Assembly (NCBI GenBank): GCA_015056915.1
Contig: SVFK01000006.1
Span: forward strand, 61,693-125,692
From: Lachnospiraceae bacterium
GTDB lineage: Bacteria; Bacillota; Clostridia; Lachnospirales; Lachnospiraceae
Length of the DNA stretch: 64,000 bases
Direction of reading: 5' to 3'
The notes under the pieces were generated by a model. The model had not been told where the DNA came from and ran no database searches. It was given only the letters and a program-made list of their open reading frames with translations. Both the position numbers and the translations under genes were made by a program. Below, piece by piece: positions 27,111 to 35,894 of this stretch (positions are counted from its first letter, which is position 1; each line of letters begins with the position of its first letter).

Positions 27111-28268
27111 TTGAGAATTGATTCCAGTACGATAGGAATGGAATCCGCCAGAAGCTATACAGCTTCAAATGTTACAGTCAGACGCTTTGTGATAACGGAA
27201 TATCAGGCAGGTCTGGCACAGGAAGCGACTGAACAGAATGGCAATACGCTGAATACTGCAGTAAGCGGTGAAGGAGAAGAAACAAAAGAAGAAAGTGCGC
27301 AGGCTGCAGAACAAAAAAACACTTCTCTGGAGGAGTGGCAAGGACGTTTGGGTATTTCCACAAACAGATTATCCCTGCGAAGCAGTAGTACGAATACTGT
27401 AAATGACATCAGGCAACTAACCCTACGTTATATTTTTGATTTGTTATTTGCTGCCAGAAGACACAGGCTTGATGAGTGGATGGAAGAGAATCATAACAGC
27501 CCAATATTGAATGGAGAAAACGGCAGTACGGTAGAAGCTGCCAATTCACAAGCAAACGGCAATCAGGCACTTTTTGTCACAGGAATGAGAGTGCTGAGCT
27601 ATAGTCAGGAAAGTTGGCAGACAGTAACAGAAGATACCAGCTTTTCTACGGTAGGTACTGTACGCACGAAGGATGGCAGAGAGATTAACTTTAACGTAAA
27701 TGTAGGAATGAGCAGAGAATTTCAGCAGTATTACAGAGAAGATCTGGAAATGGCTTCTTTTAAGATGTGTGATCCGTTGGTTATTAATCTTGATACGGAT
27801 GTTGCCGAGTTATCCGACCAGAATTTCTATTTCGACATTGATGCTGACGGGGAGAAGGATGAGATTGCACAGCTTTCCACCGGAAGCGGATATCTTGCCT
27901 TGGACCATAACGGTGATGGTAAAATCAATGATGGCAGCGAGTTGTTTGGTACTGCCAGTGGTAATGGTTTTACTGATTTGGCTCAATATGATGAGGATGG
28001 AAACGGCTGGATTGATGAAGGTGATGCAGTGTGGTCCAAATTAAAAATCTGGTGTAAGGATGAAAACGGTGAGGATGTATTGTATCGCCTTGCAGATAAA
28101 GGCGTGGGTGCAATTTGTCTGCAAAATGTCTCGACGGATTTTACTTTGACAGGTGCGGAGGGCAACACTAAGGGTGCTATCCGAAATACCGGTATTTTCT
28201 TATATGAAAACGGCAATGTGGGCACGGTGCAACATGTGGACGTGGCTAAATACCAGAGTCAGGCATAA
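27111..28268 (+). CDS. Protein with EF-hand/dockerin-like calcium loops
   Basis: 385 residues. The start TTG 27111 follows AAAGGAGAG; the N-terminus MRIDSSTIGMESARSYTASN is not a signal peptide. Residues 1-150 are low in complexity with Glu/Asn/Thr. Acidic loops follow: DIDADGEKDE (242-251), DHNGDGKINDGSELFG (265-280) and DEDGNGWIDEGD (294-305), then WSKLKIWCKDENGEDV. The loop pattern with NDGSELFG is typical of calcium-binding repeats in large bacterial surface proteins. Function unknown; export by a non-classical route is possible. Confidence 0.7.
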   Translation: MRIDSSTIGMESARSYTASNVTVRRFVITEYQAGLAQEATEQNGNTLNTAVSGEGEETKEESAQAAEQKNTSLEEWQGRLGISTNRLSLRSSSTNTVNDIRQLTLRYIFDLLFAARRHRLDEWMEENHNSPILNGENGSTVEAANSQANGNQALFVTGMRVLSYSQESWQTVTEDTSFSTVGTVRTKDGREINFNVNVGMSREFQQYYREDLEMASFKMCDPLVINLDTDVAELSDQNFYFDIDADGEKDEIAQLSTGSGYLALDHNGDGKINDGSELFGTASGNGFTDLAQYDEDGNGWIDEGDAVWSKLKIWCKDENGEDVLYRLADKGVGAICLQNVSTDFTLTGAEGNTKGAIRNTGIFLYENGNVGTVQHVDVAKYQSQA

Positions 28269-28291
28269 TATTTTATGAATATCAGTTTACA

Positions 28292-28328
28292 AAAATCGGA
28301 GTCTTATAAAATAGGACTCTGATTTTTT
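28292..28328 (+). terminator. Terminator after the calcium-loop protein gene
   Basis: AATCGGAGTC pairs with GACTCTGATT, followed by TTTT. Confidence 0.88.
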
Positions 28329-28429
28329 GTAAACTTTTTCTTTCTGAATAAAACCCTTTGTTTCGGCAAAAATAGTACAGAAGGTAAATGAAAGCTTCAA
28401 CAAGTTGGGTTAAAGGAAGGAAAGCAGAT

Positions 28430-29299
28430 ATGAGAAGAAATAGAAAAAACAGCATAAAAAAAGAACGCATTATTATGTTAGTTTCCTCTGCATTTGTTTT
28501 GACTGCATTAACGATGACGGGGATATATATGAAGAACAATAATAAAGAGGCACAGGATGACGGATACACCTTGGATTTTACTGCTATGGAAGATAACGCA
28601 GACAATAAATTTGAGGAAATAGCGCAAAATAAACAGGATACTGAGCAAATCGCACAAAATGAGCAGAATACTAAGCAAATCGCGCAAAACCAGACCGGTA
28701 ACACTACCTTGGATAATATCGGTGAAGCGATACAGGAGGAAGTGACAGAGGATGATTTGGATTACATGCCTTTGGAAGCAGGTTCTGCACTTGTAGAGAT
28801 TCCGGGAGTAACCAATCTGGCAGAGGATTTGGTAGAGAATGAAGCTGAATTGGGAGAAAGTGCTGTATCAGAAGAGGTGTTAAGCTTTGCGGAAGGTGAT
28901 GCTTTGCTTCGTCCCGTTAGTGGAGAGATTTTAATGTCCTATAGCATGGATAAGAGTATTTATTTTGCAACGCTGGATCAATACAAATATAATCCGGCGG
29001 TGATTTTTTCAGCAGCAGAAGGAACTGAGGTTGTAGTGTGTGCCGAGGCACAGGTAGCACAAATCTTTGAGGATGAAGAAATTGGAAATGCAGTTACGTT
29101 GGATTTGGGAGACGGCTATCAGGTGACCTATGGACAGCTGAGTGAAATTAATGTATCGGAAGGTGAATATGTAGATGCAGGAGATTCTCTTGGTATTGTA
29201 GCTGCGCCTACCAAGTACTACAGTATAGAAGGCAGTAACCTTTACTTTGAAATGACAAAGGATGGCGTGTCTGTTAATCCGGAGGGCATGCTTCAATAA
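28430..29299 (+). CDS. SpoIIQ-like degenerate M23/LytM-domain membrane protein
   Basis: 289 residues from ATG 28430 (SD AAGGAAGG). One helix near 15-34, then an acidic region with imperfect repeats of QIAQNEQNTK type (about 63-87), and a LytM-like domain at about 165-288. The peptidase Zn ligands are gone: the position of HxxxD reads NPAVIFS and that of HxH reads NLYFEM. Such a fold with lost residues is known from Bacillus SpoIIQ, which holds the forespore-mother cell channel. That role is inferred; it could also be another envelope scaffold. Confidence 0.7.
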   Translation: MRRNRKNSIKKERIIMLVSSAFVLTALTMTGIYMKNNNKEAQDDGYTLDFTAMEDNADNKFEEIAQNKQDTEQIAQNEQNTKQIAQNQTGNTTLDNIGEAIQEEVTEDDLDYMPLEAGSALVEIPGVTNLAEDLVENEAELGESAVSEEVLSFAEGDALLRPVSGEILMSYSMDKSIYFATLDQYKYNPAVIFSAAEGTEVVVCAEAQVAQIFEDEEIGNAVTLDLGDGYQVTYGQLSEINVSEGEYVDAGDSLGIVAAPTKYYSIEGSNLYFEMTKDGVSVNPEGMLQ

Positions 29300-29342
29300 A
29301 GAAAGCGGATGTAACCAAAAAAGAATAAAGTAGGAAAGAATC

Positions 29343-30521
29343 ATGTATATAATAGGCGGTAAAATTATGACAATGGCAGGGCGGGAGATAGAAGACGGAA
29401 TCCTTCGCCTGAAAAACGGTAAAATAGCAGAAATCGGTGCGAAAGAAGAAATTGATATTAGCCCGGAGTGTGATGAAAGGGTATTGGTGGTAAAGGATGC
29501 GCTGATAATGCCGGGCATTATTGAAGCTCATTGTCATATGGGAATTACAGAGGAAAAGAAAGGCATGGAGGGGGATGATTGCAATGAGACGGTGAATCCT
29601 ATTACTCCTTACTTGCGTGCCATTGATGCGATTAATCCCATGGATGCCGCGTTTGGGGAAGCGGTCAGAGCCGGTATTACAGCAGCTATGATAGGTCCCG
29701 GCAGCTCTAATGTGGTGGGCGGACAGTTCGCTCTGCTGAAAACAAAGGGAAGAAGAGTAGATGACCTGATTGTGAAAGCTCCTGCAGCAATGAAGGTGTC
29801 CTTTGGAGAGAATCCCAAGGTCAATTATTCGGGACAGGGTAAAAGCCCTTCCACACGTATGGCTATTGCAGCCATGTTACGTCAGGAGCTGTCAGATGCT
29901 AAGGATTATCTACGCAGAAAGGACGAGGCACAAGCCAAAGGTGAGTCCTTTCAGGAGGATTTTACAAAAGAATGCTGGATTCCTGTTTTACGAAAGGAGA
30001 TTCCACTGAAAGCCCATGTGCATCGTGTGGATGATATTTTTACGGCTATTCGGATTGCAAGAGAATTTGATTTGGACATGACACTGGACCACTGCTCGGA
30101 AGGCCATTTGATTGCAGAGGAGATTGCAGAGGAAGGCTTTCCTGCGATTGTGGGACCGGATTTGGCCAGTCGAAACAAAATAGAGGTTCAAAATATGTCC
30201 TTTAAGACGGCGGGAGTATTAAATCAGGCAAGAGTTATGACTGCCTTGACCACAGATCATCCGGTTTCTCTGATTCAGTCCCTGCCAATTTGTGCAGGAC
30301 TGGCAGTGAAAGCAGGACTGCCGCTTGTGGAAGGCTTTAAGGCAATTACGATATATCCGGCTATTATTTGTGGAGTGGAAGAACGCATGGGTAGTCTGGA
30401 GATAGGAAAGGATGCAGATATTGCTATCTTTGACGGTAATCCCATGGAGGTGTTTACCCGCACATTGTATACCATTATTGACGGAGAAATTGTGTACGAT
30501 GCAACGCAGAATGAAAAATAA
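29343..30521 (+). CDS. Amidohydrolase family protein
   Basis: 392 residues. Metal-site motif IEAHCHMG near 60, KAHVHRVDD near 222, DHCSEGH near 245, and a C-terminal SLEIGKDADIAIFDGNPM strand that closes the composite beta-sandwich. It is closest in style to imidazolonepropionase/peptidase-type amidohydrolases of Firmicutes. It hydrolyses a C-N bond of an unknown substrate in the cytoplasm. SD AGGAAAG is modest. A G/C hairpin follows. Confidence 0.88.
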   Translation: MYIIGGKIMTMAGREIEDGILRLKNGKIAEIGAKEEIDISPECDERVLVVKDALIMPGIIEAHCHMGITEEKKGMEGDDCNETVNPITPYLRAIDAINPMDAAFGEAVRAGITAAMIGPGSSNVVGGQFALLKTKGRRVDDLIVKAPAAMKVSFGENPKVNYSGQGKSPSTRMAIAAMLRQELSDAKDYLRRKDEAQAKGESFQEDFTKECWIPVLRKEIPLKAHVHRVDDIFTAIRIAREFDLDMTLDHCSEGHLIAEEIAEEGFPAIVGPDLASRNKIEVQNMSFKTAGVLNQARVMTALTTDHPVSLIQSLPICAGLAVKAGLPLVEGFKAITIYPAIICGVEERMGSLEIGKDADIAIFDGNPMEVFTRTLYTIIDGEIVYDATQNEK

Positions 30522-30529
30522 ATTTGTGT

Positions 30530-30557
30530 CCCCTCGACAGATATGACTGCCGAGGGG
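30530..30557 (+). terminator. Hairpin after the amidohydrolase gene
   Basis: CCCCTCG and CGAGGGG pair around 14 bases. It is followed by AAAAC, not T, so it is a weak terminator candidate. Confidence 0.35.
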
Positions 30558-30653
30558 AAAACTATGTACAGAGTGGTTTGGAAAAGGGCATTGCTTTATG
30601 TCAAAATCATGATAAAATAGTTTCAGGAGTGTTTGAAGGTACGGAGGATAATT

Positions 30654-31925
30654 TTGAAAAAGTATAGCAAGATTACATGGCCGGTGCTTCTTTGTATGCT
30701 TTCCCTTGCATGCTGTGGCTGTGCCAATACAGCTTCGGTGGAAAGGGGACAGAGTAATTATACGGCTGTGACAAGTATGGAGGAAACTCCTATCATTAAT
30801 TATACATTACCGCAGATGAAACCGAATATACTGGTAAACCAGAGGGGATATCTGGCAGCAAGTGATAAGGAAGTGACTGTGAAAGGGACATCCTTACCCA
30901 GACAGTTTCGATTGGTAGATTCCGATACAGATGAAGTGGTATATACAGGCTCTATTGAGAAAGAGAGCTATAGCGAAGAGGCAGGGGTATATACGGGATT
31001 AGCTAGATTTAGTGATTATGTGGCAGAAGGGAATTATTACCTTGAGTGTGATGTAATCGGTTGTTCATTGGATTTTACAATCGGTGAAGATATTTATGAG
31101 CAACTTTTTCTGGATAACTATTATGCTACGATAACAGCATGCCAAGAGCAGAACGTTGCGGTATCTGAGGTGATTGCGCTGCTTACAACCTATGAGTGGT
31201 ATCCCGATATTTTTCCGGATGAGGATCAGGATGATACGCCGGATGTGTTGGAAGAAATTGCAGCATGGATAGACCAGAAGGAGCAGACGGAGGACCATTC
31301 GGACGAAGGTCCCGTGTATGTGGCAGCTCTTGCCAAATTTAGTTACTTGTATCAGAAATATGACCTTCGGTATGCTACGGAATGCTTGCAGCATGCATCG
31401 GCAGTATTTGAACAATTGCAGAAGCCCATTGGAAAGGATGCGGATAATTTTTATGCATTGACAGAGCTGTATCGTGCATCCGGTTTGAGTACATACCGTA
31501 ATCAGATTGGTGATTATGCGGATTATTTTAAGGACAATACAAGCTTTTGGGAGGAACAGTCCTATCTGTATGGAGCCATGACTTATATTGCCACTCGACA
31601 GACGGTAGATGTGGAACTCTGTAATATTTTCATGGAAAGTCTTATGGGCAGGGGCGAGGAAATATCTAATCGATATAGTGAGATGATTAATCCTGTGACT
31701 GCCAAGAATAACGGAGCAGATGATTTGCTAAAGAGAGTAAGAGAGCTTTCCTGCTGTAATTACATATTGAATAATTATCAGTATACAGGTATTATGGAAG
31801 AATTTATGCACTATCTAATGGGTAAAAATGTGGAATCAGTCTGCTTCTATCCGGAAGAGGGAGAACGGAGCGGTTATCTGTTTTTGTTGGCACAGCTGGC
31901 AGCAACAGTGGATAAAAGAGAATAG
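30654..31925 (+). CDS. GH9-like lipoprotein with CelD-N Ig domain, probably non-catalytic
   Basis: 423 residues from TTG 30654, set by GGAGG six bases upstream; the N-terminus KKYSKITWPVLLCMLSLACCGC is a lipoprotein signal. Residues about 55-150 form an Ig-like domain of the GH9 cellulase N-terminal type (PNILVNQRGY). The rest resembles a six-hairpin barrel (DTPDVLEEIAAWIDQ), but the usual catalytic DAGDY-type aspartates and the C-terminal Glu motif are not visible. It may bind rather than cut polysaccharide (inference). ddl follows after 15 bases. Confidence 0.7.
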   Translation: MKKYSKITWPVLLCMLSLACCGCANTASVERGQSNYTAVTSMEETPIINYTLPQMKPNILVNQRGYLAASDKEVTVKGTSLPRQFRLVDSDTDEVVYTGSIEKESYSEEAGVYTGLARFSDYVAEGNYYLECDVIGCSLDFTIGEDIYEQLFLDNYYATITACQEQNVAVSEVIALLTTYEWYPDIFPDEDQDDTPDVLEEIAAWIDQKEQTEDHSDEGPVYVAALAKFSYLYQKYDLRYATECLQHASAVFEQLQKPIGKDADNFYALTELYRASGLSTYRNQIGDYADYFKDNTSFWEEQSYLYGAMTYIATRQTVDVELCNIFMESLMGRGEEISNRYSEMINPVTAKNNGADDLLKRVRELSCCNYILNNYQYTGIMEEFMHYLMGKNVESVCFYPEEGERSGYLFLLAQLAATVDKRE

Positions 31926-31940
31926 GCAGAGGTATAGAAT

Positions 31941-32963
31941 ATGAAGGTAGTAGTATTAGCAGGCGGAACAAGCACGGAGAGAGATGTCTCTCTTGTTTCA
32001 GGTAGCATGATTTACAAGGCATTAAAAAAGAACGGACATCAGGTTATTATGCTGGATGTCTATTTGGGTTATGAAGGTCCTTTGGAGCATATTTTTGAAC
32101 AGGATGTAGATTGGGCGGCGCAGGTTAGTGGCGTATCCGAAAGTAACCCTGACTTGGAGGTCATCAAGGCAATGAGACCGGATGGGGATAAAAACTTCTT
32201 TGGTCCCAATGTATTGGCACTGTGTCAGAGCGCAGATGTTGTATTTATGGCGCTTCATGGGGCCAATGGTGAGGATGGTAAGATTCAGGCGTGCTTTGAA
32301 TTGATGGGGATTCCCTATACCGGCACAGATGCGGTCAGTTCCGCCATGGCTATGGATAAGGGCATTACAAAGGATATTTTTTATGCGCATAATATTCCGA
32401 CACCTGCAGGTATCCGTTTGAAAAAGGGAGAACAGGAGGAGCGTAGGGTTCCGTATCCCTGTATTGTAAAGGCTTGCTGTGGAGGCTCCAGTGTGGGTGT
32501 ATACATTGCGAAGGACGATATGGAATATGAGGCTGCAAAGGCAGAGGCATTCAACTATGATGAAGAGGTGATTGTGGAGCAGTATATCACAGGAAGAGAA
32601 TTCTCCGTAGGTGTTATGGATGGGGAAGCATTACCTGTGATTGAGATTGCACCCAAGCAGGGCTTTTATGATTATAAGAATAAGTATCAGGCGGGAAGTA
32701 CAGTGGAGACCTGTCCTGCCGAAATCACTCCTGAGAAAACTATTGAAATGCAGCAAATGGCAGAGAAGGTATATCAGGCACTTCGCTTGAAAAATTATGC
32801 ACGCATGGATTTTATGATGAGCACAGAGGGGGAGATTTTCTGTCTGGAAGCCAATACTTTACCCGGCATGACCCCCACCTCACTGCTACCGCAGGAGGCG
32901 GCTGCCGTTGGTATCAGCTTTGAGGAATTATGTGAGAAAATCCTGCAATATGCATTGCGCTAA
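31941..32963 (+). CDS. ddl: D-alanine--D-alanine ligase
   Basis: 340 residues. Motifs: GGTSTERDVSLVSG at the start, ALHGANGEDGKIQ, the ATP-grasp core PCIVKACCGGSSVGV, GREFSVGV and EANTLPGMTPTSLLPQEA. It joins two D-Ala in peptidoglycan precursor synthesis. murF follows 60 bases downstream, a classical ddl-murF pair that feeds and uses D-Ala-D-Ala. Confidence 0.95.
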   Translation: MKVVVLAGGTSTERDVSLVSGSMIYKALKKNGHQVIMLDVYLGYEGPLEHIFEQDVDWAAQVSGVSESNPDLEVIKAMRPDGDKNFFGPNVLALCQSADVVFMALHGANGEDGKIQACFELMGIPYTGTDAVSSAMAMDKGITKDIFYAHNIPTPAGIRLKKGEQEERRVPYPCIVKACCGGSSVGVYIAKDDMEYEAAKAEAFNYDEEVIVEQYITGREFSVGVMDGEALPVIEIAPKQGFYDYKNKYQAGSTVETCPAEITPEKTIEMQQMAEKVYQALRLKNYARMDFMMSTEGEIFCLEANTLPGMTPTSLLPQEAAAVGISFEELCEKILQYALR

Positions 32964-33022
32964 TTCAAAAGAATATCTTTAGCAATAAAAAGAAATCTTA
33001 GGAAGAGGATAGGGATAGTAGA

Positions 33023-34519
33023 ATGAATTTAACCATAGGACAGATTGCAGAGGCATGTGGTGGCAGGCTGGTACTTCAGAGAAGAGCTAATTGCGGAAAT
33101 GAGGGTAAAGCTGACGGTGTGGCAGCAGGATGTGAGCAAAGCAGGGAAGCATACCGGGTCAGCTCTGTGGTGTTGGACTCCAGACAGGTGACAGAAGACG
33201 GTGTATTTGTGGCAACTGTTGGAGAACGTGTAGATGGTCATAAGTTTATTGGCGATGTGTTTGAAAAAGGAGTATGTCTTGTGGTTACCGAGAAGACACC
33301 GGATCAGGTAGAGACTGAGCACGGTGTGAGGGCAGACCGCTGGGGCAATTATCTTTTAGTGGAAGATACTTTTCAGGCGCTAAAGGATATTGCTGAGGCT
33401 TATCGCAAAACACTGTCTATTCCCATCGTGGGTATTACCGGAAGTGTGGGAAAGACCAGTACCAAGGAATTTATTGCGGGAGTGCTTTCTGAAAAATATA
33501 ATGTACTGAAAACAGAAGGCAATTTCAACAATGAAGTGGGTGTGCCGCTGACATTGCTTCGTATTCGCAAGACCCATGAGGCGGCAGTGGTGGAAATGGG
33601 CATCAGTGACTTTGGAGAGATGCATCGCTTAAGTAAAATGGTGCGACCTAATGTCTGCGTCATTACGAATATCGGACAGTGTCATCTGGAAAACCTCGGA
33701 ACCAGAGATGGTATTCTGAAAGCGAAAACAGAAATATTTGATTTTATGGCAGATGACGGTGCGATTTGCCTGAACCGCGATGACGATAAGCTGGCTACAG
33801 TCAATGAGGTAAAGGGAAGGAAACCGTACTTTTTCGGAGTGGAAGAAGGGAAGGAAAAGTCTGTATATGCTACAGATATTGTAAGTAAAGGCTTGTGGGG
33901 CAGTGATGCTGTGTTACATTTTAACGGAGCCTTAGAGGAGAAGGGGCAAGAGCAGCTTCTTGTAAATGTTCCTTTGCCGGGGAGACATATGGTAAGCAAT
34001 GCTGCAGCTGCAGCCTGTGTGGGAAGTGTTCTGGGATTAACCGGAGAGGAGATAGCACAGGGAGTAAGTAAGGTGGCTGCTATCAGCGGACGAAATCATC
34101 TGATGCGTCTGCCATATTATACTCTGATTGATGATTGCTACAATGCCAATCCGGTGTCTATGAAGGCGGCAATCGATTTATTACAGCTGGCAGATACGGA
34201 AATGACGGCTATATTAGGGGATATGTTTGAGTTGGGAACAGATTCCGATGCGATGCATGCAGAAGTTGGTGCATATGCGGCGAGAGCAGGCATTCACAGA
34301 ATCTATTGTGTGGGTGAGAATGCCAAGCATATGTATGAAGCAGCATGTGAGGTGGCAGCACCTTATCAAACCGTTTTATATTTTGCCACAAGGCAACAGT
34401 TGGAGCAGATGCTGCAGGAAAAGCGTGATGAAATGATTCCTCACGGCAGTACCATTTTACTGAAGGCTTCTCATGGAATGCATTTTAGTGAGATGATTGA
34501 ATTAAGAATCTTTGAGTAA
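33023..34519 (+). CDS. murF: UDP-MurNAc-tripeptide--D-Ala-D-Ala ligase
   Basis: 498 residues, slightly long owing to a variable N-terminal insertion near residues 22-40. The Mur ligase P-loop is at 140-146 (GSVGKTS), followed by NFNNEVGVPLTLL and DDCYNANPVSMKAA. It adds D-Ala-D-Ala to UDP-MurNAc-tripeptide in the cytoplasm. Co-directional with ddl. The convergent plsC gene starts 2 bases beyond the stop; the terminator lies within plsC. Confidence 0.95.
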   Translation: MNLTIGQIAEACGGRLVLQRRANCGNEGKADGVAAGCEQSREAYRVSSVVLDSRQVTEDGVFVATVGERVDGHKFIGDVFEKGVCLVVTEKTPDQVETEHGVRADRWGNYLLVEDTFQALKDIAEAYRKTLSIPIVGITGSVGKTSTKEFIAGVLSEKYNVLKTEGNFNNEVGVPLTLLRIRKTHEAAVVEMGISDFGEMHRLSKMVRPNVCVITNIGQCHLENLGTRDGILKAKTEIFDFMADDGAICLNRDDDKLATVNEVKGRKPYFFGVEEGKEKSVYATDIVSKGLWGSDAVLHFNGALEEKGQEQLLVNVPLPGRHMVSNAAAAACVGSVLGLTGEEIAQGVSKVAAISGRNHLMRLPYYTLIDDCYNANPVSMKAAIDLLQLADTEMTAILGDMFELGTDSDAMHAEVGAYAARAGIHRIYCVGENAKHMYEAACEVAAPYQTVLYFATRQQLEQMLQEKRDEMIPHGSTILLKASHGMHFSEMIELRIFE

Positions 34520-34521
34520 AT

Positions 34522-35259
34522 TTAGTGCAAGAGTTCCTTGTTTCTAAAATAAGTCTCGGAAATAATATCTCGTACGTAGGAACCCACATGCTTGTGGGTT
34601 TCTTTGTCTAATTCTTTTACGTTAATGGGCTTGCCGTATTCAATGATGACAGTGGTCTTGCGGATGCGGGGAAACTGATCCTCAAAGATGGCAGCGGAAT
34701 TGACAATGGTTATGGGAATAATAGGGACCCCTCCCTTTTCTGCAATCTTGAAGCTGCCTTCATGGAAGGGCAGGAAGGTGTCAGCAGTTTTGTTGCGAGT
34801 GCCTTCCGGGAAAATGCAGATAGAGATACCGCTTTTTACTTTTTCCACAGCAGTGAGGATGGTTTTCAAGCCCTCCTTGATATTTTCGCGATCAAGGAAG
34901 AGGCAGTGCAGATATCGCATCCAGATATTCAACAGGGGCCACTTATTCATTTCCTTTTTGGATACATAACCTGTAGGTCGTGGCACGCGCACATAGGTCA
35001 ACAGGATGTCGAAGAAGCTACGATGATTGCCGACGTACAGAACGGCGGTATCCTTAGGTACATTCTCTTCGCCCAGTACAATGGTTTTGACACCGGTCAT
35101 TTTCAATATACAGCGGAATGCCCAGTTTACGATAGCCAGAGAGCTTCTGTCCTTGAGCCCGGGATTGAATCGTCCGATAATCCACTCAATCAGCATGAGA
35201 GGGGTGGATAGTATTAAAAAGAGTACTACAAAAATTACAATAACGATAAAACGAAACAT
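34522..35259 (-). CDS. plsC: 1-acyl-sn-glycerol-3-phosphate acyltransferase
   Basis: 245 residues from ATG at 35259 (GAGG five bases upstream in frame); the frame to 35286 is possible. One N-terminal helix, then the NHRSFFD active site (His79, Asp84), the FPEGTRN motif near 152 and PIIPITIVNS. It makes phosphatidic acid at the membrane. Its 3' end contains the terminator of the convergent murF gene. Confidence 0.94.
   Translation of the reverse strand: MFRFIVIVIFVVLFLILSTPLMLIEWIIGRFNPGLKDRSSLAIVNWAFRCILKMTGVKTIVLGEENVPKDTAVLYVGNHRSFFDILLTYVRVPRPTGYVSKKEMNKWPLLNIWMRYLHCLFLDRENIKEGLKTILTAVEKVKSGISICIFPEGTRNKTADTFLPFHEGSFKIAEKGGVPIIPITIVNSAAIFEDQFPRIRKTTVIIEYGKPINVKELDKETHKHVGSYVRDIISETYFRNKELLH
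34581..34605 (+). terminator. Terminator of murF inside convergent plsC
   Basis: AACCCAC (34581-34587) pairs with GTGGGTT (34594-34600), then TCTTT. It is coded within the plsC segment KETHKHVGS. Confidence 0.65.
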
Positions 35260-35395
35260 AGCAACCTCATTTCTTAATTCGTGCATATCATATTAAATCT
35301 AAGCAAGTATAGCATATTTTCCAATTTCTGTACATAGGATAGAGCAAAACAAGAGTGGGAAGTTGCGTTTATAGAAGAGCGTGGCGTAAGAAAGT

Positions 35396-35803
35396 ATGCG
35401 AAAAACAATATTGATTTTGGTGGGAATGGTAATGACAATAGCGCTGAGTGGTTGTACCATGTTGAGCGATGAGAGAGTAAAGCTGAGAGATTTGGATTTT
35501 ACTGTACTCAGTGAGGAAAAAATACCGGAAGAGCTAAAAACTATTATAGAGGACAAAAAGGCCGAGCCCTTCAAGCTGACCTATAGTGATAATGAATATC
35601 TATACATAAGTATCGGTTATGGGGAGCAAGCCACAGGAGGATACAGTATAGCGGTAAATGAATTATATCTGACTGACAATGCAGTGTATGTGAATACCAA
35701 TTTGTTGGGACCGGAGGCTTCCGAGAAGAACAACCCTACCCCCTCCTACCCTTATATTGTTATTAAAACAGAATATCTCGATGAAACGGTAATTTTTGAA
35801 TAG
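35396..35803 (+). CDS. PrcB_C domain lipoprotein
   Basis: 135 residues. Lipobox ALSGC ends the signal peptide (residue 20). The domain shows YISIGYGEQATGGYSIAVNELYL and TPSYPYIVIKTEYLD, the pattern of the PrcB C-terminal (protease complex-associated) family. Lipid-anchored on the outer face. The role in Firmicutes is unknown. SD is weak (GAAAG). It lies alone between plsC and the pyr operon. Confidence 0.78.
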   Translation: MRKTILILVGMVMTIALSGCTMLSDERVKLRDLDFTVLSEEKIPEELKTIIEDKKAEPFKLTYSDNEYLYISIGYGEQATGGYSIAVNELYLTDNAVYVNTNLLGPEASEKNNPTPSYPYIVIKTEYLDETVIFE

Positions 35804-35894
35804 ATGGCTACATAAGCTTTCTCTTTCTTTTTTGCGTAAAACATGGTAAACTTGTGAAAAATGCAAGTGTGAAAAAGAGTATTAGGAGGCTTAT

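Noticed and set aside
35820..35894. PyrR attenuator before pyrC
   Set aside because: Only a 5-bp hairpin (ACTTG/CAAGT) is present; no terminator or PyrR-binding loop.
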